Shown piece by piece: positions 27,883 through 36,199 of a stretch of DNA of 64,000 nucleotides. The notes beneath the pieces are model-generated. The model did no database searches. It was not told the DNA's origin and worked only from the letters and a program-made list of their open reading frames with translations. The translations under genes and the position numbers were made by a program. The stretch's first letter is position 1; every line of letters begins with the position of its first letter. The DNA lies in assembly GCF_014647595.1 (NCBI RefSeq), contig NZ_BMPM01000002.1, positions 558,001 to 622,000 on the forward strand, written 5' to 3'. Source of the DNA: Paenarthrobacter histidinolovorans (GTDB lineage: Bacteria; Actinomycetota; Actinomycetes; Actinomycetales; Micrococcaceae).

Positions 27883-28682
27883 CATCCTGTGGGCTGGGCC
27901 AGGGCCTCATCCAGGACACGGCCAAAGTTCGCGGCATCGTGCGCGAAGCGGCCAAGGAAGAGGCCCGAAACGCCCGAAAGTTGAGGCAGGAGGCCGGGTT
28001 TCGCCGAGCCTCCATAGATCACAGGAAGGCCCGGCAAACCGTGCTGGGCCAAAGCGTCCCGCAAGGCGCCGACCACCATGGAGACGTACTGGGCCGAGGC
28101 CGGTTCGGGAGCGCCGATCGCCCACACCGGCTCGTAGGCAATCACGAGCCGGGCAGCCATTGCCCAGTCCCCGGACACGGCCGCTTTGATCTGGTGGAAG
28201 ACAAACTCCGCTGCGGCCTCCGGGGCGCAGGCTTCGGCCTCGCCCACGCACAACAACGGAGTAATGCCGGACCCGACGGCGGCGCCCACCTTCAGTGCCA
28301 CCACCGCATCGTCTTCGGCAAAGTGCCGGCGGCGCTCTGCATGGCCGATTTCCACCAGGCCAACGCCGAGTTCCGCCAGCATGGAAGGCGCTACCTCACC
28401 GGTCCAAGGCCCGTCGGCCCAGCCGCAATCCTGTGCGCCCAGGACCAACGGCGAACCTGCCACCAGCGCAGCCGCCGCAGGGAGGACCGGGAACGAGGGG
28501 ATGACAAACGGGACTACCCGCCCGGCCGCGAGGGCCGGACGGGCGTCCACTTCTGCCACCAACTGCTCCAGCCACTCGAGGCTGCGGGCGTAGCCCATGT
28601 ACATCTTGGTACTGACTCCGACGTACAGGGAGTCCGGCAAGGTGCACAGGGAGGCCGGAGAGGTCAGGGCTGTCGCGTCCAT
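27879..28682 (-). CDS. Triosephosphate isomerase-like tetrulose phosphate isomerase (LerI/EryH type)
   Basis: A protein of 267 residues with the whole TIM active site: Lys in YVGVSTKMYMGYAR (replacing N-W-K-M-N), His in LVEIGHAERRRHF, Glu in VIAYEPVWAIGAP and the phosphate loop VIYGGSAKPGL. The divergent N-terminus and the operon (kinase, RpiB-like isomerase) separate it from glycolytic TPI and fit L-erythrulose 1-phosphate isomerase of tetritol pathways. ATG at 28680-28682 lies two bases after the MFS stop, making this the last gene of the operon. Its end overlaps the convergent nuclease-helicase gene by four bases. Substrate is inferred from context. Confidence 0.78.
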   Translation of the reverse strand: MDATALTSPASLCTLPDSLYVGVSTKMYMGYARSLEWLEQLVAEVDARPALAAGRVVPFVIPSFPVLPAAAALVAGSPLVLGAQDCGWADGPWTGEVAPSMLAELGVGLVEIGHAERRRHFAEDDAVVALKVGAAVGSGITPLLCVGEAEACAPEAAAEFVFHQIKAAVSGDWAMAARLVIAYEPVWAIGAPEPASAQYVSMVVGALRDALAQHGLPGLPVIYGGSAKPGLLPQLSGVSGLFLGRFAHDAANFGRVLDEALAQPTGC

Positions 28683-28684
28683 TC

Positions 28685-30034
28685 CTACTTGCCCAGCAGC
28701 TCGTCGGCCTTGTTGGAGAACACCCGGGTGCCGAACATCATGGCCGCGGCCAGGAAAGGCAGGACGCCAAGGGCGTAGACCCCCATGGTTCCCGTGTCCG
28801 AGGCCGTGATCTCGTTGACCGAGGTGCGCAGGATCGGTGCGACGAAACCGCCGAGGTTGCCCAGGGAGTTGATGAGCCCGATGCCGGCCGCTGCGGCCGT
28901 TCCGGTGAGGAACGCCGTCGGGTAGGACCAGCAGATCGGACCAATCGCCAGGAAGCTGCACACCGCAAGCGTGATGAAGATGATGCCCAGCGCCGGGAGG
29001 TGGTTGGCGCCGGCCCAGGCGGAACCGAAGATGCACAGGCCGGTGGAAACGAACAGTGCAGTGCCCCAAATACGGCGCCGCACCACTGTGTTTGCGGCCT
29101 TGCCGACGAAGTAGCAGGCAAAGATGCCGAAGAACCAGGGAATGGCGGCCATCAGTCCGACGGCGAACCCCACCTTTTGCCCTGTCAGCTGGGCCACCTG
29201 CTGCGGAAGGTAGAACGTCACGCCATAGACCGCGATCTGCAGGCAGAAGTAGATGACTGTGAAGTACCAGACACGGCCGTTACGCATGGCAGCCATGACA
29301 CCGCGCGGACCCGATTCTTCCTTGACCGTGTCCTCCAACGCCATGACATCCGTCAGCGCGGCTTTCTCTTCCTTGCTCAGGAACTTTGCCTCCTGGGGGC
29401 TGTTGATCAGGAAGAAGAACGAGGCGATACCGGCCAGGATGGCCAAGGAACCCTCCACGAAGAACATGACCTGCCAGCCCGCCACTCCGGGGACCTGGTC
29501 ACCGATGTTGATGAGCCAACCGGACAGCGGCGCACCCAGCATCTGCGAGAGCGGCTGGGCCAGGTAGAAGATGGCGAACATCTTCACACGGACCTTGTTG
29601 GGGAACCATGCGGCAAGGAACATGATCACGCCCGGGAACAGCCCGGCTTCGGTGACGCCCAGCAGGAACCGGAGGATGATGAACGAGGTTTCACCCTGCA
29701 CGAACGCGAAGCACGCGGACACAATGCCCCAGGTGATCGCGATGCGTGCCAGCCACATTTTGGCGCCGAACTTGGTCAGCAACAGGTTGCTGGGGATTTC
29801 AAACAGGGCGTAGCCGATAAAGAAGATACCGGCTCCCAGGGCGTAGGCCCCGGCGGTGATGCCCTTGTCCACGCCGAGGGCCGCTTCGGCGAATCCCACG
29901 TTGGTGCGGTCAAGGAATGCTACTACGTACAGGATGACCAACATGGGCATCAGCCGGAATGAAGCTTTGGATATGGCCGATTTCAGAACCGGCGAATCCA
30001 GCAATTCCTTGGTGGAACTCGAGGCAACAGACAT
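28685..30034 (-). CDS. MFS transporter of the anion:cation symporter (ACS) family
   Basis: A transporter of 449 residues with 12 membrane segments. The N-terminus has FRLMPMLVILYVVAFLDRTN and VGFAEAAL, hallmarks of the phthalate/hexuronate/tartrate ACS group (L-D-R-x-N-x-x-x-A). The segment GYALFEIPSNLLLTKFGAK and FLLGVTEAGLFPGVIMFLA are also typical. These carriers import organic acids with protons. ATG 30032-30034 has AGAGGAG five bases upstream. As the only transporter in the operon it should bring in the pathway substrate, so a sugar acid is favoured over a neutral polyol. Confidence 0.85.
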   Translation of the reverse strand: MSVASSSTKELLDSPVLKSAISKASFRLMPMLVILYVVAFLDRTNVGFAEAALGVDKGITAGAYALGAGIFFIGYALFEIPSNLLLTKFGAKMWLARIAITWGIVSACFAFVQGETSFIILRFLLGVTEAGLFPGVIMFLAAWFPNKVRVKMFAIFYLAQPLSQMLGAPLSGWLINIGDQVPGVAGWQVMFFVEGSLAILAGIASFFFLINSPQEAKFLSKEEKAALTDVMALEDTVKEESGPRGVMAAMRNGRVWYFTVIYFCLQIAVYGVTFYLPQQVAQLTGQKVGFAVGLMAAIPWFFGIFACYFVGKAANTVVRRRIWGTALFVSTGLCIFGSAWAGANHLPALGIIFITLAVCSFLAIGPICWSYPTAFLTGTAAAAGIGLINSLGNLGGFVAPILRTSVNEITASDTGTMGVYALGVLPFLAAAMMFGTRVFSNKADELLGK

Positions 30035-30085
30035 CGAAACTCCTCTTTGAGTAGTCAATTGGGGGGAGATAACCTGAGCGGGCTA

Positions 30086-30178
30086 TCAGCGCGGGAAGAA
30101 CATGAGCACCAGGCCCACGACACAAACGACGACGCCCACGGCGAGGTAGATCTTTCTTTCCCGGGTCCAGGTCTTCAT
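30086..30178 (-). CDS. Thirty-residue single-span membrane peptide
   Basis: The frame encodes MKTWTRERKIYLAVGVVVCV plus VGLVLMFFPR and ends in TGA. It has a basic N-terminus and one membrane helix, so the N-terminus should be cytoplasmic. The start ATG at 30176-30178 is preceded by AGGG with eight bases between, and that ribosome site overlaps the stop of the SDR gene (TAG at 30189-30191). It lies 51 bases upstream of the MFS start on the same strand, inside the operon. A peptide that helps the transporter is a reasonable guess; I know of no named family. The protein was too short for ordinary gene callers. Confidence 0.65.
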   Translation of the reverse strand: MKTWTRERKIYLAVGVVVCVVGLVLMFFPR

Positions 30179-30188
30179 CGACGAAGCC

Positions 30189-30953
30189 CTAGTGCATGTA
30201 CAGTCCGCCATCCACATTCAGCGTCTGGCCGGAGATGTATCCGGAGTCCTCGCTGATGAGGAAGGCGATGGCGGCGGCGATGTCGCGGGTGGAGCCCACG
30301 CGGTTCACCACGAGGTCCTTGGTGAGTTCGTCCTTGCGTTCCTGGCTCAGCGTGCCACCCATGATGTCGGTGTCGATGGGTCCGGGCGAGATGGCGTTGA
30401 CGGTGATGTCGTACTCTCCCAGCTCGCGGGCCGTAGCACGGGTCAGTCCAATGACGCCCGCCTTCGCCACGGAGTACGGGGTCTTGGAGAACGTACCGCC
30501 GCCGCGCTGGGCGGATACCGAGGAGATGTTGACGATTCGTCCGATGCGGTTCTTCACCATGGACTCGGCAACGCGCCGGGTGGCGTAGTGGACGCCGTTG
30601 AGGTTGATGTTCAGCACGCGGTCCCACTCAGCCGGCTCCAGTTCGAGGTAGCCGATGGGCGAGCTGACGCCGGCAACGTTGGCCAGCGCCACGATCTGGG
30701 GCAGTTGGGCCTCAAGCTCGTCAATGGCTGCGCGTACTTCTGCTTCGTTGGCCACATTTGCGCCGACGCCGTGGGCCTGGACACCGTATTCGGCGGCAAT
30801 TTCCTTGGCGGCAGCCTTGCAGGCGGCGTCATCGAGGTCGATGATGCCGATGTTCCAGCCCTGCGCGGCGAGGTAGTTGACGGTGGCACGGCCGATGCCG
30901 CGCTCGGAAACCGCACCTGTGACGATTGCGGTGCGTTCTGCGGGGAAAGTCAT
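30189..30953 (-). CDS. Short-chain dehydrogenase/reductase of the tetrose/polyol operon
   Basis: A classical SDR of 254 residues. Cofactor motif: IVTGAVSERGIGRATVNYLA, with IDLDDAACK suggesting NAD(H) preference. Active site: NVAGVSSP, ISSVSAQRGG and YSVAKAGVIGL (Ser, Tyr, Lys). It keeps the usual N-A-I-S-P-G-P-I-D-T-D. It most likely oxidises or reduces a polyol or ketose alcohol group in this pathway. It lies between the 3-hydroxyacyl-CoA-dehydrogenase-like gene (15 bases upstream) and the small peptide gene (11 bases downstream). ATG at 30951-30953 has AGGAG in front. Confidence 0.83.
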   Translation of the reverse strand: MTFPAERTAIVTGAVSERGIGRATVNYLAAQGWNIGIIDLDDAACKAAAKEIAAEYGVQAHGVGANVANEAEVRAAIDELEAQLPQIVALANVAGVSSPIGYLELEPAEWDRVLNINLNGVHYATRRVAESMVKNRIGRIVNISSVSAQRGGGTFSKTPYSVAKAGVIGLTRATARELGEYDITVNAISPGPIDTDIMGGTLSQERKDELTKDLVVNRVGSTRDIAAAIAFLISEDSGYISGQTLNVDGGLYMH

Positions 30954-30968
30954 GTGGTTTCTCCTGGA

Positions 30969-31967
30969 TTAGTTGATCGGTGCCGGGCCGAGCTCTTCAA
31001 TGAGCTTCTGCATGGCGACGTAGGCCTTGTTGCGGTAGGCGATCAGTTCCGGCGTGCGTTCTGCCGGAACATTGAGGAAGCCCGCACCGGTCTTGGTGCC
31101 GAGCTTGCCTGCCTCCACCAGGTCCGAGAGGATCTTCGGCGTCGCGAAGCGCTCCGGGAAGCCGGTCTGCAGCGACTTGTAGCAGAAGTTGTAGACGTCC
31201 AACCCGGCCATGTCCGCGATGGCGAACGGGCCGAAGAAGGGCAGGCGGAAGCCGAACGTCGTGCGCACCAGGGTGTCGACGTCGTCCGCTGTTGCGATGC
31301 CCTGTTCCACGAGCTGCGCCGCTTCGTGGAACAGCGCGTACTGCAGGCGGTTGAGGACGAACCCGGTGACGTCCTTGACGACGGCGGTCTGCTTGCCGGC
31401 CGCGTGGACGAGGTCGCGTGAAGCGGACACCGTTGCCGCCGAAGTCCCTGCGTGGGGGATGACCTCCACACCGGGAATGAACGGCGACGGGTTGGAGAAG
31501 TGGATGCCCAGGAAGCGCTCCGGGTTGGTCACGGCCTCGGCGAGTGCGGCGATGGAAATCGTGGAAGTGTTGGATCCGATCAAGGCATCCGGACGGGCTG
31601 CGGCGCTGATCCGCGCGAGCGTCTGGTGCTTGATCTCGAGGACCTCGGGAACGCATTCCTCAATGAAGTCCGCGTCAGCGACAGCTTCCTCGATGTCCTT
31701 GGCGGCCCACAGGTTCTGCTTGAGGATTTCGGTGGCGCCTTCAGGGAAAAGGCCGTCAGCGATGAACTGCTCGGACTCCACCAGGAGGCGGTCGTAGTTC
31801 TTCTGTGCCACCTCAGCGGAGACGTCAGCCAGCGCAACGCGTGCACCACCCAGCGCCAGGACCTGCGCGATTCCGCCGCCCATGTAGCCGGAGCCAACGA
31901 CGGCGATCTTCCGGGCTGCGTTGTCCACAGCGGCTTCAGTGGTTTCAGTGCCTTCGTTAACGGTCAT
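30969..31967 (-). CDS. 3-Hydroxyacyl-CoA dehydrogenase-like NAD(P) oxidoreductase
   Basis: A protein of 332 residues. It has the Rossmann motif KIAVVGSGYMGGGIAQVLAL and the family signatures IGSNTSTISIAALAEAV, FLGIHFSNPSPFIPGVEVIP and VTGFVLNRLQYALFHEAAQL, which is the 3-hydroxyacyl-CoA dehydrogenase fold. Members without acyl-CoA partners oxidise small hydroxy acids (for example L-gulonate or carnitine). With no thiolase or CoA ligase in the operon, a sugar acid substrate is more plausible. It could catalyse the first oxidation. ATG at 31965-31967 starts two bases after the RpiB-like stop. Confidence 0.8.
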   Translation of the reverse strand: MTVNEGTETTEAAVDNAARKIAVVGSGYMGGGIAQVLALGGARVALADVSAEVAQKNYDRLLVESEQFIADGLFPEGATEILKQNLWAAKDIEEAVADADFIEECVPEVLEIKHQTLARISAAARPDALIGSNTSTISIAALAEAVTNPERFLGIHFSNPSPFIPGVEVIPHAGTSAATVSASRDLVHAAGKQTAVVKDVTGFVLNRLQYALFHEAAQLVEQGIATADDVDTLVRTTFGFRLPFFGPFAIADMAGLDVYNFCYKSLQTGFPERFATPKILSDLVEAGKLGTKTGAGFLNVPAERTPELIAYRNKAYVAMQKLIEELGPAPIN

Positions 31968-31969
31968 GA

Positions 31970-32452
31970 TCAGACTGCCTTTGTGTAATCGGGCTCGTAC
32001 GAGCAAATGGCGTCCACCTTGGCGGCGGAGGATGAGTTTTCGTCAAAACGGTGGCCGAGCCACTCTCCCACCAGCTTCTTGGCCAGTTCGAGGCCAATCA
32101 CCCGCTGGCCGAGGGTGAGGACCTGTGCGTTGTTGCTAAGCACAGAACGTTCCACGGAGTAGCTGTCGTGCGCGGTGACAGCGCGGATGCCTGGCACCTT
32201 GTTCGCCGCGATGGCCACACCAAGACCCGTTCCGCAGATCAGCAGGGCCCGGTCCGCTTCGCCTTCTGCTACCTTGCGGGCAGCGTCCACAGCCACGTGC
32301 GGGTAGGCGGTGGAATCGTTGGGGCCTACGCCGACGTCGGTTACTGACGCTACACGCGGGTCGGCTTCCAGCAGGGCCAGGAGGGCGTTCTTGTATTCCA
32401 CTCCGGCTTCATCGTTGCCGACGACGATGCGCCAGCCTGGTGTGTTGCTCAT
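31970..32452 (-). CDS. RpiB/LacAB family sugar phosphate isomerase (DerI/EryI-like)
   Basis: A protein of 160 residues in the RpiB family. The substrate-binding loop is [20 protein letters not shown] with the active-site cysteine, and [16 protein letters not shown] follows. The usual N-terminal S-D-H-A-G is N-D-E-A-G here, one difference from ribose 5-phosphate isomerases. Relatives in tetritol pathways convert D-erythrulose 4-phosphate to D-erythrose 4-phosphate. The start ATG overlaps the kinase stop by four bases (ATGA), so the two are coupled. Confidence 0.82.
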   Translation of the reverse strand: MSNTPGWRIVVGNDEAGVEYKNALLALLEADPRVASVTDVGVGPNDSTAYPHVAVDAARKVAEGEADRALLICGTGLGVAIAANKVPGIRAVTAHDSYSVERSVLSNNAQVLTLGQRVIGLELAKKLVGEWLGHRFDENSSSAAKVDAICSYEPDYTKAV

Positions 32453-34203
32453 TCTGCTGCTCCGTTTCCGGCCGCTGTGGAGGGAGCCACGGCAGCCAGT
32501 TGTGAATCGATGTGGCGGGAGATCCTTGCGGCAATCAGGCCGAAGGACACTGCACCGGGATCGGGGTGGCCGATGCTTTTCTCGGCGAGGGGACGTGCGC
32601 GGCCCTTGAGCGGCCGGAGGTCGGCGGTCCTGGCGGCAGCGGACTCGGCCGCTGCGGCGGCGACTGCCAGGGCCCGGTCAACGGGAGCACCGCCGTCGAG
32701 CTCTGCCAGGAAGGCGTCCCGGAAAGGCAGGAGGGCATCCACCATGGTTTTGTCACCGGGGTCGGCCTTGCCCAGCTCGGTGATGGCGCGGGCGAAGGCT
32801 TCCACAGCGGCGGCGGCGTCCTTGGAACTGTAGGACTCCCGGTTTCCGAGCGCCAAACCGGCTGCGATCACTGCCGAACCCCACAACGCTCCGGAAGTGC
32901 CACCGGCCCGCTCGCTCCAGGCCTCGCCGGCGTTGGCAAGGACCCGCGAAACGGAAGAACCGCTCGCAGCTTCGCCCGCCTGGGCGGCGGCGTCCACGCC
33001 GCGGCGCATGCCGATACCGTGGTCGCCGTCGCCGGCGATTGCGTCCAGCTTGCCGAGCTCCTCTTCATGCTCGACGACGACGTCCTGCACCTGGGCGAGA
33101 ACTGCCACGGCCTGCCGCCCGAGTTCGGCGGCAGCCGGGGTGGGCTGTTCGACGTCGGCGGTTTCGGCGTCGTCGATTGTCGCCGCAGCACGGGCTGCGC
33201 GGGGTGCCATGCTGCCCTTGCGGAACGCAGGTGTGTCAGCCGGGGCCGCCCAGTACTGCTCGAGTTCCTCGTCCAACCACAGCAGGGTCAGCGACAGTCC
33301 GGACATGTCCAGGCTGGTCACCAGCTCGCCGCACTCGGGTTCAACAATCGTCAGCCCTGCGGCAGTGAGCAGTTTTTCGATCTTCCCGAACAGCAGGAAA
33401 AGTTCGTCGTATTTGACGGTGCCGAGTCCGTTGACGATCGCTGCCACGCGGTCTCCCGCGTCCTCGGGCTTGTCGGCCAGCAACTTCGAAACCAGGAGAT
33501 CCGCGAGCTCGGATGCGGTGGGCATGGGGTGTTCGGAAATGCCGGGTTCGCCGTGGATGCCCAGGCCAAGGGACATCTGGCCGGCAGGTACATGGAACAG
33601 CGGGTCTGCCGCTCCGGGGAGCGTGCAACCGTCGAACGCCACCCCGAGGGAACGCGTGCGGTAGTTGGTCTTGATGGCCAAACGCTCGACGTCGTCCAGG
33701 TTCAGTCCCGCTTCTGCGGCAGCACCGGCAATTTTGAAGACCGTCAGGTCGCCCGCAATGCCGCGGCGCTTTTCGATGTGCTCGATGGGTGCACTGGCGA
33801 TGTCGTCCGTGACGGTGACCGTGCGGGTTTCGATGCCTTCGGCGTTAAGCCTCAGCTGGGCCTGGCCGAAGTGGAGGACGTCGCCGGCGTAGTTTCCGTA
33901 GCTGAGGAGGACTCCCCCGCCCGCATTGGCAGCCTTGGCCACGCGGTAGACCTGGCCGGCCGCCGGGGACGCGAACATGTTGCCGCACGCCGAACCAGCT
34001 GCAAGACCTGGTCCGACAAGCCCTGCGAAGGCCGGGTAGTGCCCGGAACCTCCACCAACCACCAATGCCACCTGGCCGGCGGGTACTTCGGTGGACCGCA
34101 CCACGCCGCCGTCCACCCTGGCTACGTAGCCGCGGTTTGCGGCCACGAAACCGTCGAGCGCTTCGTCGGCGAAGTCTGCCGGGTTGTCGAAAATCTGTGT
34201 CAT
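32449..34203 (-). CDS. DhaK-DhaL type ATP-dependent kinase, likely L-erythrulose kinase
   Basis: A protein of 584 residues. Residues 1-330 are DhaK ([35 protein letters not shown], and [10 protein letters not shown] with the substrate-binding histidine). Residues about 375-575 are the ATP-binding DhaL domain ([20 protein letters not shown] and [18 protein letters not shown] [11 protein letters not shown]). The single-chain form uses ATP, unlike PTS-linked DhaKLM. In tetritol and apionate pathways the homologue is LerK, which makes L-erythrulose 1-phosphate. Its start overlaps the end of the upstream TIM-barrel gene by four bases. Dihydroxyacetone itself is the alternative substrate. Confidence 0.82.
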   Translation of the reverse strand: MTQIFDNPADFADEALDGFVAANRGYVARVDGGVVRSTEVPAGQVALVVGGGSGHYPAFAGLVGPGLAAGSACGNMFASPAAGQVYRVAKAANAGGGVLLSYGNYAGDVLHFGQAQLRLNAEGIETRTVTVTDDIASAPIEHIEKRRGIAGDLTVFKIAGAAAEAGLNLDDVERLAIKTNYRTRSLGVAFDGCTLPGAADPLFHVPAGQMSLGLGIHGEPGISEHPMPTASELADLLVSKLLADKPEDAGDRVAAIVNGLGTVKYDELFLLFGKIEKLLTAAGLTIVEPECGELVTSLDMSGLSLTLLWLDEELEQYWAAPADTPAFRKGSMAPRAARAAATIDDAETADVEQPTPAAAELGRQAVAVLAQVQDVVVEHEEELGKLDAIAGDGDHGIGMRRGVDAAAQAGEAASGSSVSRVLANAGEAWSERAGGTSGALWGSAVIAAGLALGNRESYSSKDAAAAVEAFARAITELGKADPGDKTMVDALLPFRDAFLAELDGGAPVDRALAVAAAAAESAAARTADLRPLKGRARPLAEKSIGHPDPGAVSFGLIAARISRHIDSQLAAVAPSTAAGNGAAE

Positions 34204-35207
34204 TTCGCAGCTCCTGCCAGCGCTGCCGCGGGCTGCTGCCGTCCTTGGGCGACCTCGCTCTTGCCCAGCTCATAGCCTTCGGACTTGGGGAGGACGTGCC
34301 TGCGGAGGTATTCCTGGTTGCTGGCGGTCACGCTCAGGCCGTCGCCCCCGTAGTGTTCGGTGCAGAGAATGCCTTGGAAGCCCACCGAGAGGGCAACTTT
34401 GAAGGCCTCGCGGTAGTTGATGAGCCCGCTTTCCATTGGAGCGGGCATGGTGATGTAGCTGTCACGGGCCACGTCTTCGTCGCGGATGTAGTTCTTCATG
34501 TGCCAGTAGTTGGAGTAAGGAAGGGTCTTGGCCACCATTTCCCGCCAGTCCTCAATGGGCCTGTGCAGGCGGATCAGGTTGCCGAGGTCCGGGTTCAGGC
34601 CAACGTTGTCCAGGCCGATGTCCTGGACCAGCTGAACGGAAGAGTCGGAGGTGCCCAGGTAGGTGTCCTCATACATTTCAAGGGAGAGCAGGATGCCGGC
34701 GTCTGCGGCGTGCTTGCCGAGTTCCCGGATGCGGGAGACCGCGTTGCCCCATGCTTCCTTGTCACCGACCGGGTCCTTGTAACCCTCCACGGTCCAGAAC
34801 CACAGTTGTTTCTGCTGCTCCGGGGTAATGGCCTGGTGGAGTCCGATGGAGACAACTTCACAGCCGAGCTCTGCGGCGGCGTCGATGGTGCGGTGGCTGT
34901 AGGCGAGGTTGTCGGCCCAGTCCGTGGTGTGGATGACGCTGCGACGGATCGCCGAGATCACCGGCGTCCCGATGCCTACATGCTCGGCGGTCTGTTTGAA
35001 CTCGGCGAGGCGGTCCTTGCTGAGGTCACCTGGACGCACCCAGCTGTCGGTCAGGTCAGCGTTCGCGAAACCTGCTTCCTTCACTTCCTGGAGGACTTCG
35101 GCCCATACGGAAGCATCGGCGTCGTTGATGTCCCGGCCCGTGCTGTCGGTGCCCGGGAACTGCAGGAGGGCCGCTGTGATGGGCCAATTCTCGGCGGTAT
35201 AGGCCAT
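34200..35207 (-). CDS. Xylose isomerase-like TIM barrel enzyme, first gene of the operon
   Basis: A protein of 335 residues. The four metal ligand regions of the AP-endonuclease-2/xylose-isomerase fold are visible: Glu in LLSLEMYEDTYLG, Asp in VGLNPDLGNLIRL, His in YWHMKNYIRDE and Glu in ILCTEHYGGDG. Members isomerise or epimerise sugars or decarboxylate 3-oxo sugar acids (3-oxoisoapionate decarboxylase, OiaC). An OiaC role would yield L-erythrulose for the kinase encoded next. I chose ATG 35205-35207, eight bases after AAGGAG; GTG at 35216 is too close. The operon promoter lies just upstream. Confidence 0.75.
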   Translation of the reverse strand: MAYTAENWPITAALLQFPGTDSTGRDINDADASVWAEVLQEVKEAGFANADLTDSWVRPGDLSKDRLAEFKQTAEHVGIGTPVISAIRRSVIHTTDWADNLAYSHRTIDAAAELGCEVVSIGLHQAITPEQQKQLWFWTVEGYKDPVGDKEAWGNAVSRIRELGKHAADAGILLSLEMYEDTYLGTSDSSVQLVQDIGLDNVGLNPDLGNLIRLHRPIEDWREMVAKTLPYSNYWHMKNYIRDEDVARDSYITMPAPMESGLINYREAFKVALSVGFQGILCTEHYGGDGLSVTASNQEYLRRHVLPKSEGYELGKSEVAQGRQQPAAALAGAAK

Positions 35208-35235
35208 GATGATCACTCCTTCGTGGAATCCTGTT

Positions 35236-35270
35236 TCCTATAGGATTTACGAACCGAAGAGAACTGTCAA
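35236..35270 (-). promoter_or_regulatory. Promoter of the tetrose/polyol operon with GntR operator
   Basis: On the reverse strand TTGACA (35265-35270) is followed after about 17 bases by an AT-rich -10 region overlapped by the perfect palindrome TCCTATAGGA (35236-35245). The same palindrome is at the gntR promoter. A partial copy, ATCCTATA, lies at 35292-35299. A repressor bound here would cover the -10 element. Confidence 0.75.
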
Positions 35271-35329
35271 GCTTTTTTCTAAGATTCCTGGATCCTATAT
35301 GTCATACATATGTTCGTGAAGGGGGTCAC

Positions 35330-35357
35330 AAAAAACCCGCCGGCACCAGCCGACGGG
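35330..35357 (-). terminator. Rho-independent terminator of gntR
   Basis: On the reverse strand a stem CCCG-T-CGGC / GCCG-G-CGGG with a TGGT loop is followed by six T residues (35330-35335). It begins 16 bases after the gntR stop. This isolates gntR transcription from the operon it faces. Confidence 0.75.
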
Positions 35358-35372
35358 CAGTCACAAGCGTTG

Positions 35373-36071
35373 CTACTCTTCGGGCGCGTCCGCGATCGCC
35401 CGTCCGCGCACCTTCTCCACATGGTCGACCATTTTCTGCGCGGCCTTCTCCGGATCGCCGCTCATCATGGCGTCCAGCACGGCCTGATGCTCGGAGATCG
35501 CCTGCTCCGCATCCGTGATGCCCACTCCCCCGAACAGCCGGAAACGCTGGATCTGCCCACCCAAGGTGTTGTAGGCAGCCAGGAGGAACTGGTTACTGGC
35601 TTGGGCCGCAATGAGTTGGTGGAACCGCTCGTCCGCTTCGAGGTAGCTTCGGTATTCAGCGAACGTTCCGCCCCTCGGGGCAGTCTTTAAGTCCTCCACC
35701 GCCTGCTTCAGGGCCTCCAGGCCCTCCGGGGTCATGCGCGCACACGCCAGGCGGGCGTTGACGGGCTCGATCGAGAGCCGGGCCTCCATGAGTTCGGCGA
35801 AGTCTTCGCGGGTAAAAACCGGAGCTACCCTGTAACCCTTCAGGGCCACACGACGGACCATCCCCGTATGCTCCAAACGAGCCAGCGCCTCACGCACCGG
35901 CGTCGGCGAAACGTCCAGTTCGCGCGCCATTCCGTCAATGCTGACGGCAGCCCCGGGCTTCAGCCGGCCATCCATGAGCCATTCAAGCAGGGCTTCATAA
36001 ACGTGGTCCGCCAGGACTTGGCGACTGACAGGAAAGCCGGGGCGGGCGACTGCCGGCGAAGGTTCAGACAT
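35373..36071 (-). CDS. GntR family regulator, FadR/FCD type
   Basis: A protein of 232 residues. The winged helix is LADHVYEALLEWLMDGRLKP, then MARELDVSPTPVREALARLE. The C-terminal FCD ligand domain has the conserved Asp/His metal or ligand positions in LEADERFHQLIAAQA and AISEHQAVLDAM. FCD regulators usually bind sugar acids or other organic acids. The gene lies upstream of the operon, in the same direction, with a terminator between. Identical palindromes at its own promoter and the operon promoter indicate that it represses both. ATG 36071 begins MSEPSPAVAR. Confidence 0.85.
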   Translation of the reverse strand: MSEPSPAVARPGFPVSRQVLADHVYEALLEWLMDGRLKPGAAVSIDGMARELDVSPTPVREALARLEHTGMVRRVALKGYRVAPVFTREDFAELMEARLSIEPVNARLACARMTPEGLEALKQAVEDLKTAPRGGTFAEYRSYLEADERFHQLIAAQASNQFLLAAYNTLGGQIQRFRLFGGVGITDAEQAISEHQAVLDAMMSGDPEKAAQKMVDHVEKVRGRAIADAPEE

Positions 36072-36079
36072 GCCCCAAA

Positions 36080-36089
36080 TCCTATAGGA
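36080..36089. promoter_or_regulatory. GntR operator at the gntR promoter
   Basis: The ten-base perfect palindrome TCCTATAGGA, in the context AAATCCTATAGGAA, begins nine bases upstream of the gntR start. It is identical to the palindrome at 35236-35245. Two exact copies in one regulon are good evidence of a specific site; a GntR-family protein of this type usually binds such short palindromes. Confidence 0.75.
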
Positions 36090-36148
36090 ACGCGGGCCAA
36101 TGACCGATAAGGAGACGTCGTCACATTGCGCTTGGTGGGCGGAGCTTA

Positions 36149-36190
36149 AAGCACGACGCCGGCACCCGGGTGGGTGCCGGCGTCGTGCTT
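36149..36190 (-). terminator. Strong hairpin terminator after the OYE gene
   Basis: Nineteen-base arms (aagcacgacgccggcaccc and its complement) with a four-base loop form a perfect stem, ten bases after the OYE stop on the reverse strand. It is followed by no long T run but is very stable. Confidence 0.8.
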
Positions 36191-36199
36191 GTCCGTGCT

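Noticed and set aside
32512..34275. Long open frame antisense to the DhaK-DhaL kinase
   Set aside because: It is a GC-rich shadow of the kinase codons, with no family motifs and no ribosome site; similar long antisense frames occur opposite the nuclease-helicase (24235-26211), CoA transferase (49947-51344), SDR/aldehyde dehydrogenase (53173-54966) and ArsR-SRPBCC (8111-9535) genes.
34200..35207. Naming the TIM-barrel gene oiaC and the 3-hydroxyacyl-CoA-dehydrogenase-like gene apnO
   Set aside because: The pathway fit is suggestive but I cannot verify subfamily membership from motifs alone, so no symbol was given.
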